From contig CAWGLY010000004.1 of NCBI GenBank assembly GCA_963823505.1, positions 62,001 to 126,000 of the forward strand: a stretch of 64,000 nucleotides of DNA, read 5' to 3'. A program made the position numbers and the translations under genes. The DNA comes from DATHZQ01 sp963823505. GTDB taxonomy: Bacteria; Actinomycetota; Acidimicrobiia; Spongiisociales; UBA5794. The notes under the pieces are model-generated. The model was not told the origin of the DNA and did no database searches. It was given only the letters and a program-made list of their open reading frames with translations. This document shows, piece by piece, positions 42,838 to 51,217 of this stretch. Position 1 is the first letter of the stretch. Each line of letters opens with the position of its first letter.

Positions 42838-44460
42838 ATGCGTATGCGAATCGTTCTCGTTTCGGCGATGCTTCTCCTGGCGGCAGCGACACCGGTGCAG
42901 GCGAAGCCGCTACCGGAGCCGTTCGATGTCAGCCAGGCACAAGAGGTCGGCAGGGGCGCAGAGACCAACTCGCTCAACGGGATCTACGTGTCGCCCTACG
43001 ACGGCAACGTGTATGTCGCCAGCGTCGGCGGGGACGAGATCACCGTGCATGACCCCGAGACCGGAGATCTGCTCGACCGCATCGGTCCCGAGCGCGGGGT
43101 GCACGGTCCCGACGACGTCTTCGTCGCCGACGACGGAACGATCTACTGGACCGAGATCCTCCTGGGTTACGTCGGGATGCTCCGGCCGGGCGAGGAGCCC
43201 GTCTATCGGTTCGTGGGACCGGGCGTGAACCCGATCACGATGTCCGACGACGGCCGTCTCTTCGTGGGACGCCTCTTCTTCGGCACGGGTCTGTACGAAC
43301 TCGATGCCGACCTGGCAAACGATCCCGTGCTGCTGAACGAGGATCTCCAGGTCAACTCGTTCGACTTCGGGCCCGACGGCCACCTGTATGCCCCGTCGTT
43401 CTTCACGGGCGAGGTCTTGAGGATCGACGTCGACTCTGCGGTCCCGGTGACGGCCGATGTCGTGGCGAGCGTCGGCGGGGTTTCGTCTGCCGTGAAGTTC
43501 AACTCGCTGGGCGAGGCCTACGCCGTGAACATCGGCGAGGGTCTCGTCTTGAAGCTCGACCTCTCGGGGGCGAACAACCACGAGGTCGTGCTGGACATCG
43601 AAGGCACCATCGACAACATCGCATTCGCCACCGACGATCGCCTCTTCGTTGCGGCCGGCGTCGACAACCAGATCATCCGCGTCGACACCCGGGGTCGCGC
43701 CAAGGCCCTCACCCCGGCCGGTCTCGGACTTCCGGGCGGCGTCGCGGTGTCGCCGGACGGCACGGTGTGGGTCACCGAGCTCTTTGCGATGCGCGGCTTT
43801 GCGGGCAACAAGCGGTGGACGTCCTCGTTCTACGACCGGTTCGACCCGCCGGGTACGGGCTACGCCGGTTCGACGACCGTGTCGGCCGACGGCGACAACC
43901 TGATCATCACGAGCGGCTTCGCCAACACCGTGCAGGTGATGGACCCTGCGACGGGCGCGATCTCGTTCGATGAGCGGAGGCTGGCCGTGGTGACCAATGC
44001 GGTCCGCCATGGCGAGGCGATCGCAGCGGCGCAGCTGGGCCTCGGCAACGTCGCCAACGCCGCCGATCCGGCTGAGGTGTTCATCGACGGTCTCGTCGTA
44101 CCGTTGGGGTTGGCCTCCGATGGCGAGACGCTCTATGTGAGCGACTGGGCGACAGGCATCGTGTGGGCCGTGGGCGACACCGGACCGAGCGTGCTGGCGT
44201 CGGGGCTGCTGCTGCCGGAGGGTATCGCCGTGGACGGCGATCGCCTCCTCGTCGTCGAACCTCTCCTCGGGCAGGTGACGGCGATCGATCTGGCCACCGG
44301 AGCGACGTTCCCCGTCATCGTCGGTCTCGACTACTCGGACCGGGTTCCGGAAGGGTTCTTCCCGTTCGGCAACATGGCCGGGGTAGCCGTCGGTGATCGG
44401 TCGATCTACGTATCGGACGACGGCGTCAACAAGGTCTACGAGTTCCCCAGGAACCCCTGA
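42838..44460 (+). CDS. Secreted NHL/SMP-30-like beta-propeller protein
   Basis: 540 aa. Sec signal peptide ends at VQA/KP (about residue 22). Repeated blades have the form GI.VSP.GN.YV, VFVADDGTIYW, ISMSDDGRLFV, VAVSPDGTVWVTE, IAVDGDRLLVVE, typical of SMP-30/NHL or YVTN propellers, in two sets of about six. May bind a ligand or hydrolyse a lactone outside the cell; no metal-site residues are obvious. The ATG at 42838 is supported by GGAGG at 42827-42831. Confidence 0.88.
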   Translation: MRMRIVLVSAMLLLAAATPVQAKPLPEPFDVSQAQEVGRGAETNSLNGIYVSPYDGNVYVASVGGDEITVHDPETGDLLDRIGPERGVHGPDDVFVADDGTIYWTEILLGYVGMLRPGEEPVYRFVGPGVNPITMSDDGRLFVGRLFFGTGLYELDADLANDPVLLNEDLQVNSFDFGPDGHLYAPSFFTGEVLRIDVDSAVPVTADVVASVGGVSSAVKFNSLGEAYAVNIGEGLVLKLDLSGANNHEVVLDIEGTIDNIAFATDDRLFVAAGVDNQIIRVDTRGRAKALTPAGLGLPGGVAVSPDGTVWVTELFAMRGFAGNKRWTSSFYDRFDPPGTGYAGSTTVSADGDNLIITSGFANTVQVMDPATGAISFDERRLAVVTNAVRHGEAIAAAQLGLGNVANAADPAEVFIDGLVVPLGLASDGETLYVSDWATGIVWAVGDTGPSVLASGLLLPEGIAVDGDRLLVVEPLLGQVTAIDLATGATFPVIVGLDYSDRVPEGFFPFGNMAGVAVGDRSIYVSDDGVNKVYEFPRNP

Positions 44461-44527
44461 CCGAGGCTCGAACAGGCAGCTGCGGGTCCGGGAGGGCCCG
44501 CCGCTTGCCATGTCACGGCACGCGCGG

Positions 44528-44926
44528 CTACGCCCGCAGCTCCACGAAGCCGGCTGCGCCGAAATCCCCGTCGAAGGCGAGCGCCGACGTGATGCGCTCA
44601 CGACGCATCGTTGCGAAGCTCGTTGCGTCGACGAACGAGTATTCCCGCTCATCGTGCCGTCGGAGCCATGTAGCCGCATCGCTCTCGTCTTCGGCGCTCG
44701 AGTGGATTGCATGAATGCGTGGCGAGGCGTCGACGGCGTCGAGTAGGGCCACGGCAGCACCGTGGCCGGCCCGCCGTCTGAGGTAGGTCCAGGATTCGCC
44801 GACGACATGGTTCGTCGTGAGCCACCCGGCTGCGGCGTGCCGATTGGCGAGTTCGACGGCCTCGGCGTGGTGGGGATCCTTGGCGAGCAGCAAGCCCACG
44901 AAGAACGAGGTGTCGACGAAGATCAT
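44528..44926 (-). CDS. PIN-domain VapC toxin (second module)
   Basis: 132 aa. PIN residues: Asp5 in FVDTSFF, Glu44 in VVGESWTYL, Asp99 in FVDATSF and Asp118 in AFDGDFGAAG. Overlaps its antitoxin by 4 nt (ATGA at 44923-44926). Convergent with the propeller gene 67 bp away. Confidence 0.92.
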   Translation of the reverse strand: MIFVDTSFFVGLLLAKDPHHAEAVELANRHAAAGWLTTNHVVGESWTYLRRRAGHGAAVALLDAVDASPRIHAIHSSAEDESDAATWLRRHDEREYSFVDATSFATMRRERITSALAFDGDFGAAGFVELRA

Positions 44927-45138
44927 CGGCCGTATACGACCTCGTCGATGCTCGCCGGCTCGGCATCCACCGACCCGATCAAGCGAAAGAGGGGATCGCT
45001 GCTCAATGGCGGCAGCGGCTCCAGCGCAGTACGCAGGATCCGACGGATGACCGCCGCCTTGGATATGCCCTCGTCACGGGCGACCCGTCCGACGGACTCG
45101 TCGAGGTCCTCGTCGATCATGATCTGGAGTCGTTTCAT
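44923..45138 (-). CDS. Ribbon-helix-helix VapB antitoxin (second module)
   Basis: 71 aa. KRLQIMIDEDLDESVGRVA is the DNA-contact ribbon, GISKAAVIRRILRTAL the two helices, and the C-terminal SIDEVVYGR tail inserts in the toxin. ATG at 45138, no clear RBS. A separate VapBC pair, unlike the first module in sequence. Confidence 0.88.
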   Translation of the reverse strand: MKRLQIMIDEDLDESVGRVARDEGISKAAVIRRILRTALEPLPPLSSDPLFRLIGSVDAEPASIDEVVYGR

Positions 45139-45290
45139 GGGTAGAAGCTTACATCACTCTCCTTACGCTGACGTAGGATTCCTCCGCTACCGGCGGCCCG
45201 ATGAGGCAGGTGAGTTCAGCATGCAGTGGGAGAGTGACAGAAACCTGCTGATGTCTCGCCGGAACCCTTCGTCCACCGCTCGCTGGGGTG

Positions 45291-46959
45291 TCACCCCGCG
45301 ACGGCCACGGCTGCCGGCTCGTCCTGCGCCGGTGCGGTGGTCTGCGCTTCGTGGCCGCCTGCGACGCCGGCCATGGACACGCCGACCAGCTCCCCAGCCA
45401 GCACCAGGAGCAAACCCACGACGACGAAGGTCTCGGGCAGCTCCGAGCCGGGGTTGCCCGGCCGGGGTTGGGCCAGCGACAAGAAGATGTCGACCGCCGG
45501 CACCACCATCACGGCGGTCACTGCGGACACGACTACCAGCCGCACCCATCGCGCCACCTCACCCGCCGCCGGCCACGCCACGAGCGCGATGCCGGCCACG
45601 ATCGCCGGCCAGGTGAAGAGGTAGGCCGCCCCCGGCATCCCCACCGCCGCCACTACAGCGAACGCAGCCCACACCAGCACGACACCTCCGGGTGCGGGCC
45701 TACTTCGGCGGCGTGCCAGCCAGAGCCGCATCGCCAGGCCCGCAGCTCCTATCCCCGCCAGGTACAGGTATGCCTCGCCTGCGCCCATTTCGGGTCGGGC
45801 TGCTGCGATGCCCATCCACACCAGCCCCGCTACGAGTGCGGCCCCCACCGCACCGAGCGTCAACCATGTCGCGCTGGCCAGTACGGCCCGGAGCCGGAGG
45901 CCTCGGCGCCGCACGTCGACGGCCACCGTAGCCGCCGCCATCGCAGCGGCCACCAAAGCCAGCGGCAGCGTCCACATGCTCCGGTAGCGCACCAGCACCC
46001 CAGGCCACACGGTGAAGAACGTGGCGTCGGCGGTCGACGGTGTCTCGGTCAGGTCCATGTTCCCCAGCTCGTGCGCCATGCCCACTGCATAGTCACCGTG
46101 ATGCTGCACGCTGGCGAGCGACACACTGTCGAGCGCGTCCCGCGGCGTGTGGTAGATCGAGGAGCCCCGCAGGTAGGCGACGTTGAGGCCTCGCACACCG
46201 GCTGCGTTGAACGGGTCGAGGTCGGTGCCGATCTCGCCCATCAGCTCGACGGTGGCGGTGAGGAACGAGAAGGCAACCGGCCGCGAGGTCGCGGAGGCCA
46301 GCCGGTCGATCGTCCACGCTTGCGCTACGCCGGTTTCCGCCGCGATCGATGGGCCCGAACCTCCCAGCGCCTCGAAGTTCATCACGAATGCGACGTCGTC
46401 CATCCACGGGTGTTGCGTGACGAACGCAGTCGAGCCGTACCGCGGCGCCGGCTCTTCCGCATCGGTGAACAGCACCACCACGTCGTTGCCCAACGGCTCA
46501 CCCGCAACCAGCGCCCGGGCGGTCTCCAGCAGCACCGCCACGCCTGATGAGTTGTCGTTCGCCCCGGGCGTCGGTGGATCGGTGTCGTAGTGCGCCATCA
46601 ACACCACCGCCCCCGTCGTCGACGTTCCGCGGATGCGAGCCATCACGTTGACCACCTCGACGGTCGTGGCAGACGGCGAGAAGTAGTCCGGAGCCTCGAC
46701 CGCCTGCAATTCGGGATCGAGGCCGAGCGACTCGAGCTGTGCCACCAGGTAGCCGCGCACTGCTTGGTTCTCCTCAGATCCCATTGGATGTGGGTCTGCG
46801 GGCGACGGCGGCCACATGGGTCATGGCCCGGTCGGCGGAGAACTCGTCGGGTGCAGGGTCGGCCGGTATCGACGGCGTGGCGAGGGTCCGTGCGCCGAGC
46901 AGCAGCGCCGCTCCCACGGCTGCGGCGCACCACGCATATCGCCCAGCACGGCTGATCAC
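45291..46959 (-). pseudogene. Membrane-anchored M28 family peptidase, frameshifted
   Basis: A single gene in two frames. Part 1 (46959 to about 46794) has a TM anchor (AAVGAALLLGA) and MTHVAAVARRP; part 2 (from about 46792) continues PHPMGSEENQAV. One extra C in the CCC run (46792-46794) separates them; removing it gives the standard RRPHPMGS junction of M28 peptidases. Zinc ligands are present: MAHYDT, ANDNSSG, TDAEEPAPRYG and IYHTPRD, so the enzyme would be an aminopeptidase. About eight TM helices follow in the C-terminal 250 residues. A start at 46817 (antisense-like MWPPSP) is not credible. Confidence 0.83.
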
Positions 46960-47063
46960 CCCGCAACCGTCCCACGCCTGGCGGCGGCGCGGCTAGGGCC
47001 CAACGATGCCTACCCGAGTGAGGACCCGGCGCCGGCGGCGTTGTGGCGGGCGTTGGGATGGTG

Positions 47064-47615
47064 TCAGCCGAGGAGATCCGCAGGGTCGAAGGTGACGCTT
47101 GCTGGTCCCATGTCGAGCGTGATCGCCTCGCCGGGTCCATGCCGTGCCCGCTCGACGAGCACGCCGTCGACAAGGCGGTACACGATCACCAGGGGCCCGT
47201 CGGGATCGATGATCCAGTAGCGCTCGAGCTCAGCGGCGGCGTACTTGTGTGCCTTGCGAATGATGTCGGCGGCCGGGTCGGACGACAGGATCTCGACCGC
47301 CAGATGTGGGGTTGCCGTGAGGCGCCGGTCGTCGTAGTGCTCGTCGACGGCATACATCATCACGTCCGGGATGAACTCGTCGCGGCCCGGTTTCCATCCC
47401 CACGCCTCCCGCACTTGGACGCCGTCGGGGAGGACCCGCTCGATGAGGTTGGCCAGGCGGCGTGAGATGTCCTGATGCCGCCCCGTGGGTGAAGGGCTCA
47501 TCACGAGTGCCCCGTCGACGTATTCGCCGCGGACGTCGGGGTCGAGCGCCTCGTAGTCGTCCCAGGACATCGGGATTCGGTCCCCGGGTTGCATCGTCGT
47601 GGCCATGTCATGCAC
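47064..47615 (-). CDS. Uma2 family endonuclease, copy 3
   Basis: 183 aa. Core FIPDVMMY, VEILSSDPAADIIRKAHKYAAAEL and RYWIIDPDGP. More divergent than copies 1 and 2 in the middle (VLPDGVQVREAWGWKPGRDEF). GTG at 47615 with GGAGG at 47622-47626; the long upstream in-frame ORF to 48062 is antisense to the next gene and rejected. Confidence 0.88.
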   Translation of the reverse strand: MHDMATTMQPGDRIPMSWDDYEALDPDVRGEYVDGALVMSPSPTGRHQDISRRLANLIERVLPDGVQVREAWGWKPGRDEFIPDVMMYAVDEHYDDRRLTATPHLAVEILSSDPAADIIRKAHKYAAAELERYWIIDPDGPLVIVYRLVDGVLVERARHGPGEAITLDMGPASVTFDPADLLG

Positions 47616-47675
47616 CGTACACCTCCGGTGTCCTCCGGTGGTCAATGCGGCCATGGTGCCGGGTGGGTGTGACAG
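47616..47675 (-). promoter_or_regulatory. Conserved Uma2 leader/promoter, copy 3
   Basis: GGAGG 6 nt from the GTG within ACACC-GGA-GGTGT, and CTGTCACAC at 47667-47675, 52 nt from the start. Confidence 0.6.
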
Positions 47676-47805
47676 GAATCCGGTGGGGGATGGGCGTTTG
47701 GACGTATCAGCACCACAGGAGCCGCCTCCCGTCGCACGGCAGAGTCCACCAGTTGGGTGAGACGCGTGCCATGCTTGGAGTACGAAGGCGAAAGGGAGGG
47801 ATTCG

Positions 47806-48294
47806 ATGAAGGGGAATGTGCGATTCGTGGCGGTTGTGGCGCTGCTCGTGCTTGCAGCGGCGTGCGGGGGCGATGACTCAGCCGATGCAGGAGACGACGC
47901 AGGCGGCGGCAGCGATGCGCAGACCGCAACGACGTTCCCGTCGACCGTCGGCGACATTCCGGGCGTCAGCGGCGAATGCGAGGCGCTCGCCAACCTGTCG
48001 CTGGCCATCTCCGGCGTTCTCACCGGGACCTTCGACGGCCTGCCTGATGACGTGGTGGGCAACCTGCCGGGCGATGCGCAGGCTGATGGCGAGATCGTCG
48101 CCGACGCAGTTCAGGAGTTCAGCGATCGCCTCGACGAACTCGGCATCGATCTGTCCCAGGGTCTGGGGAACCTCAGCGCAGAGCAGCTCCAGGCGTTCAG
48201 CGACATCTCGGGCGAGGTGTTCAACGACGACGTCGACGCCGCAGTCAACCGGATCGGCATCACCATGGCCGACGACTGCGCCCCGGGCGGCTGA
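47806..48294 (+). CDS. Small secreted lipoprotein
   Basis: 162 aa. Lipobox AAAC at about 20, then a Gly/Asp/Ala linker and a helical domain (ECEALANLSLAISGVLTG, two Cys in total after the lipobox that could pair). No family recognised. The ATG at 47806 follows AAAGGGAGGGATTCG. Confidence 0.8.
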   Translation: MKGNVRFVAVVALLVLAAACGGDDSADAGDDAGGGSDAQTATTFPSTVGDIPGVSGECEALANLSLAISGVLTGTFDGLPDDVVGNLPGDAQADGEIVADAVQEFSDRLDELGIDLSQGLGNLSAEQLQAFSDISGEVFNDDVDAAVNRIGITMADDCAPGG

Positions 48295-48393
48295 GAGAAG
48301 GCGCTGCGGGAGGGCAGGCCCACCGGGGAGCGGGTGCGCCCGCAACGCAGCGCGGAGTCGCATAGGGTGCGATCACCGAAGCGAAGGGATGAG

Positions 48394-48807
48394 ATGGAGA
48401 TCGACACCGCCCTCGAGTTTGCCGCCGCCACGAAGAAGGGCGTACTGGCGACTCACAAGCGAGACGGCCGCCCGCAGCTGTCGAATGTCGTGTTCGCCGT
48501 CGCCGACGGCGAGGTTCGGATCTCTGTCACGGACGGTCGGGCGAAGACCGCCAACCTGCGCCGCGACCCGCGGGCCTCGCTCCACGTCACCTCCGCGGAC
48601 TTCTGGTCCTACGTCGTCATCGACGCCGACGTGGAGTTGACCGACGTGATGACGGACCCCGGCGACGAGGCAGCGGAGCTGCTCCGCAGCACGTACCGTG
48701 CCGTCTCGGGCGAGCACCCGGATTGGGACGAGTTCGACCAGGCCATGATCGACGACCGCCGCCTCGTCGTCCGGCTCCGGCCCAACCACGCCTACGGCAT
48801 GGGGTGA
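48394..48807 (+). CDS. PPOX-class F420-dependent enzyme
   Basis: 137 aa split barrel of the pyridoxamine-phosphate-oxidase superfamily, F420-type: GVLATHKRDGRPQLSNVVFAV, VTDGRAKTANLRRDPRASLHV, and RLVVRLRPNHAYG at the end. Members reduce F420-linked substrates or bind FMN/heme. AAGGGA lies 5-10 nt before the ATG at 48394. Confidence 0.9.
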   Translation: MEIDTALEFAAATKKGVLATHKRDGRPQLSNVVFAVADGEVRISVTDGRAKTANLRRDPRASLHVTSADFWSYVVIDADVELTDVMTDPGDEAAELLRSTYRAVSGEHPDWDEFDQAMIDDRRLVVRLRPNHAYGMG

Positions 48808-48907
48808 GCCGAAGAGGTTCGGGACTCCACGGGACTCGGAAAGGTCATGCGGCCGAGCGTACCGGCTGTGCCATCGACGGACGATGGAACCGGGAAAGGA
48901 GGCAACC

Positions 48908-49408
48908 ATGAAGCGGTTGCTCACTGCACTCGCTGCCTTGCTGCTCCTCATCGTGACGGCGGCGCCCGCCTCGGCCGAGGTGGAGCGGATTCCAATCGAG
49001 GTCGAGACCGAGGTCGTCGGCATCGTTGACTTCGGCAGCTACAGCGAGACCGGTCAGGTGATCCATGTCGTGGACATCGTGTGGCTGTTCAACGGCACTG
49101 GCCACGATCTCTTCGAAGGCGAGCTCTACACGACGCTCAGCTTCACGGCCAACCGGGTGACTGGCAAGGGTGCCGGCCACGGAACCTTCGTCGCTCTGTC
49201 TTCGAACTACCCCGATTCCGGATGGGAGGGAACGCTCCTGACGAAGTACGAGAACTTCGACTTCAACACAGGGTTCGGGGACCTGACGACCGATAGCGTA
49301 TCCCACGGCTTCGGTGCGTTCGAAGGGATGCAGATGCGCCTCGAGAGCGGTGCCGAAGGTGGACTGGTCGGCGAGATTCTGATTCCGCCGTCGGCTCCCG
49401 GCGTCTGA
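48908..49408 (+). CDS. Secreted hypothetical protein
   Basis: 166 aa. Signal peptide with cleavage near ASA/EV (about 23), then a beta-rich domain containing FGSYSETGQVIHVVDIVWLF and GEILIPPS. No recognised family, though the layout (single-domain beta-barrel after a signal peptide) recalls DUF3224/allene-oxide-cyclase-like proteins; not asserted. AAAGGAGG precedes the ATG at 48908. Confidence 0.78.
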   Translation: MKRLLTALAALLLLIVTAAPASAEVERIPIEVETEVVGIVDFGSYSETGQVIHVVDIVWLFNGTGHDLFEGELYTTLSFTANRVTGKGAGHGTFVALSSNYPDSGWEGTLLTKYENFDFNTGFGDLTTDSVSHGFGAFEGMQMRLESGAEGGLVGEILIPPSAPGV

Positions 49409-49442
49409 GTCGCCGGTCACCCGGCGCCCGCGGTCGTGGTGC

Positions 49443-49998
49443 CTAGTCCAGCAATCGAGCCGGATCGAAAGTCACCTCGCAAGGCCCGACGTCGAGGGTC
49501 ACCACCGCTCCCGGTCCGTGCCGCCCTTGCTCGACGAACACGCCGTCGATGAGATGGTGGACGATGACCTCGGGACCTTCCGGGTCGATGATCCAGTAGC
49601 GCTCGAGGCCCGTCGCCGCGTACTTGGCGGCCTTGCGGACGATGTCGGCGGCAGGGTCCGTGGACAGCACCTCGACGGCGAGGTTCGGTGTCGCTCCGAG
49701 GCGGCGGTCGTCGTAGTGCTCGTCGACTCCGAAGACCACGACGTCGGGGATGAACTCGTCGCTGCCGGGCTTCCATCCCCAACCTTGTCTCACCCGAACA
49801 CCGTCCGGCAAAGCCTCGCTCTATCACGTTGGTCAGGCGATGCGAGATGTCCTGGTGACGGCCGCTCGGGGCGGGCGACATCACCAGCTCCCCGTCGATG
49901 TATTCGCCGCGCACGTCGGGCCCCAGCGCCTCGTACTCGTCCCACGACATCGGGATCCGGTCTCCCGGTCGCATCGTCGTCGTTGCCATGTCATGCAC
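49443..49998 (-). pseudogene. Uma2 family endonuclease, copy 4, frameshifted
   Basis: N-terminus MSWDEYEALGPDVRGEYIDGELV in frame from the GTG at 49998; about residue 60 an extra base near 49815-49818 moves the frame. The downstream frame reads LPDGVRVRQGWGWKPGSDEF, FIPDVVVF, VEVLSTDPAADIVRKAAKY, ERYWIIDPEGP and ends normally at 49443. Leader and coding parts are otherwise complete, so either a fresh mutation or an error. Confidence 0.82.
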
Positions 49999-50064
49999 CG
50001 TACACCTCCGATGTCCTCCAGGGTTGTGTGGTGACGGTCCGATCATCTCAGCTGCGGGTGACAG
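49999..50064 (-). promoter_or_regulatory. Conserved Uma2 leader/promoter, copy 4
   Basis: GGAGG at 50005-50009 (6 nt from the GTG), ACATC before it as in copy 2, and CTGTCACCC at 50056-50064, 58 nt from the start. Confidence 0.6.
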
Positions 50065-50101
50065 ATTCGGAGGCCACTGTCGCGTCTCGGCTGGACCAAG
50101 G

Positions 50102-50406
50102 TCATCGGCGGAGAAGGCGGACGAGCCGGCCGATGGCCCACGGCATGTATTGCGTAGTCCCGCCGCCGGTACAGCGCGGACACCGGTGCCAGCACGATGT
50201 GCTGCATACCGGCATCCGCATAGTCACGGAGTTGGGTCGCGACCGCCTGGGGCGTGCCGAAGAGGAAGGAAGAGCGAACGATCTTTCTGGGCACGCAGGA
50301 GAACGGCGGCCTCCAGCGCCGCCCGGTCGATCGTCTCGGGCTCGGCGTCGATGTAGCCGCGGAACTCCGGATCGAGCAACGCATCCAGGCCGATCCGGAG
50401 CGTCAT
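50102..50406 (-). pseudogene. Remnant of an LLM-class (F420/flavin) oxidoreductase
   Basis: C-terminal about 100 codons spread over three frames: TLRIGLDALLDPEFRGYID and AALEAAVLLRAQKDRS in one, FLFGTPQAVATQLRDYADAG with MQHIVLAPVSALYRRRDYAI in the next, and AIGRLVRLLRR in the third. The GTP/QAVATQLRDYADAG block is typical of luciferase-like monooxygenase C-termini. No N-terminal part is found upstream; truncated and at least twice frameshifted. Confidence 0.7.
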
Positions 50407-50511
50407 GCACGCTCTCCGAATCGAGCTATTGCGACTGTGAGCTCGGCGAGCAAGGCGCCGTAGGGCCGAAGGGCATCAGCGGTTTGTGGTGGTCGTGCCC
50501 GTACAGGCGCG

Positions 50512-51069
50512 TCAGCCGACGAGCCGGTCTGGGACCAGGGTCACGATGGTCTCGCCGATGTCGATGGTGACGAGCTCGGCGCCCGTGTGCCGGCCGGCTT
50601 CGGTGTAGGCGGCGGTGCCGGGGACGAGGTTGTACTCGATGATCTCCGGGCCCTCGGGGTCGACCACCCAGTAGCGGGGAAGTCCGGCGGCGGCGTACTT
50701 GTGGAGCTTGCGCAGCAGGTCTCGGCCCCGGTCCGACGACAGGATCTCCACCACGAGGTGCGGGGTGCCGGTGAAGCGGTGCAGCACATCGGCACGGCTT
50801 CCGCTGTAGACGATGAGGTCGGGAATGAACTCGTCGTCTCCGGGCTTCCACGCAAACTCGTGGCTCACGAGCACGCCAGGCGGCACCGCCGCCTCGAGGA
50901 TCGCCCGTAGGCGGTGCTCGATGTCTTGGTGCCGGTTGGTGGGCGACGGGCTCACGACGAAGGCGCCGTCGATGTATTCGCCCCTCGGATACACCGGGAG
51001 GGCTGCGTATTCGTCCCACGACATGGGCAACCGATCGCCGGCCTGCAATGTAGACATAGCGTCATTCAC
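50512..51069 (-). CDS. Uma2 family endonuclease, copy 5
   Basis: 185 aa. Most diverged paralogue: FIPDLIVYSG, VVEILSSDRGRDLLRKLHKYAAAGL, RYWVVDPEGPEII. All nuclease residues kept. Start taken as GTG at 51069 by analogy with the other copies (GAGGGG 4 nt upstream); an ATG at 51057 or 51087 is possible. Divergent from the potassium-channel gene. Confidence 0.87.
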   Translation of the reverse strand: MNDAMSTLQAGDRLPMSWDEYAALPVYPRGEYIDGAFVVSPSPTNRHQDIEHRLRAILEAAVPPGVLVSHEFAWKPGDDEFIPDLIVYSGSRADVLHRFTGTPHLVVEILSSDRGRDLLRKLHKYAAAGLPRYWVVDPEGPEIIEYNLVPGTAAYTEAGRHTGAELVTIDIGETIVTLVPDRLVG

Positions 51070-51136
51070 GATACCCCTCGCCGTCATGTCCTCCTCTCGG
51101 TTTCCTGCCATGCAACGTATGCGGAGGGTGCGACAG
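51070..51136 (-). promoter_or_regulatory. Related Uma2 leader, copy 5
   Basis: Leader of the same design but altered: GGAGGACATG then GAGGGGTATC before the GTG. CTGTCGCACC at 51127-51136, 58 nt from the start, matches the motif of the other copies. Confidence 0.5.
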
Positions 51137-51217
51137 GAACGGAGGCGGTCAGACGAGGGCATCGCAACGGGCGGCGGGTACCGGGCGATAGGGCGCACCC
51201 TGCCTACGCTCACGATC

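Noticed and set aside
42910..44808. 632-codon ORF antisense to the beta-propeller gene
   Set aside because: Shadow of the secreted propeller; no start signal.
46643..47173. Alternative ORF upstream of the M28 peptidase
   Set aside because: Overlaps the true N-terminus in another frame; composition not protein-like.
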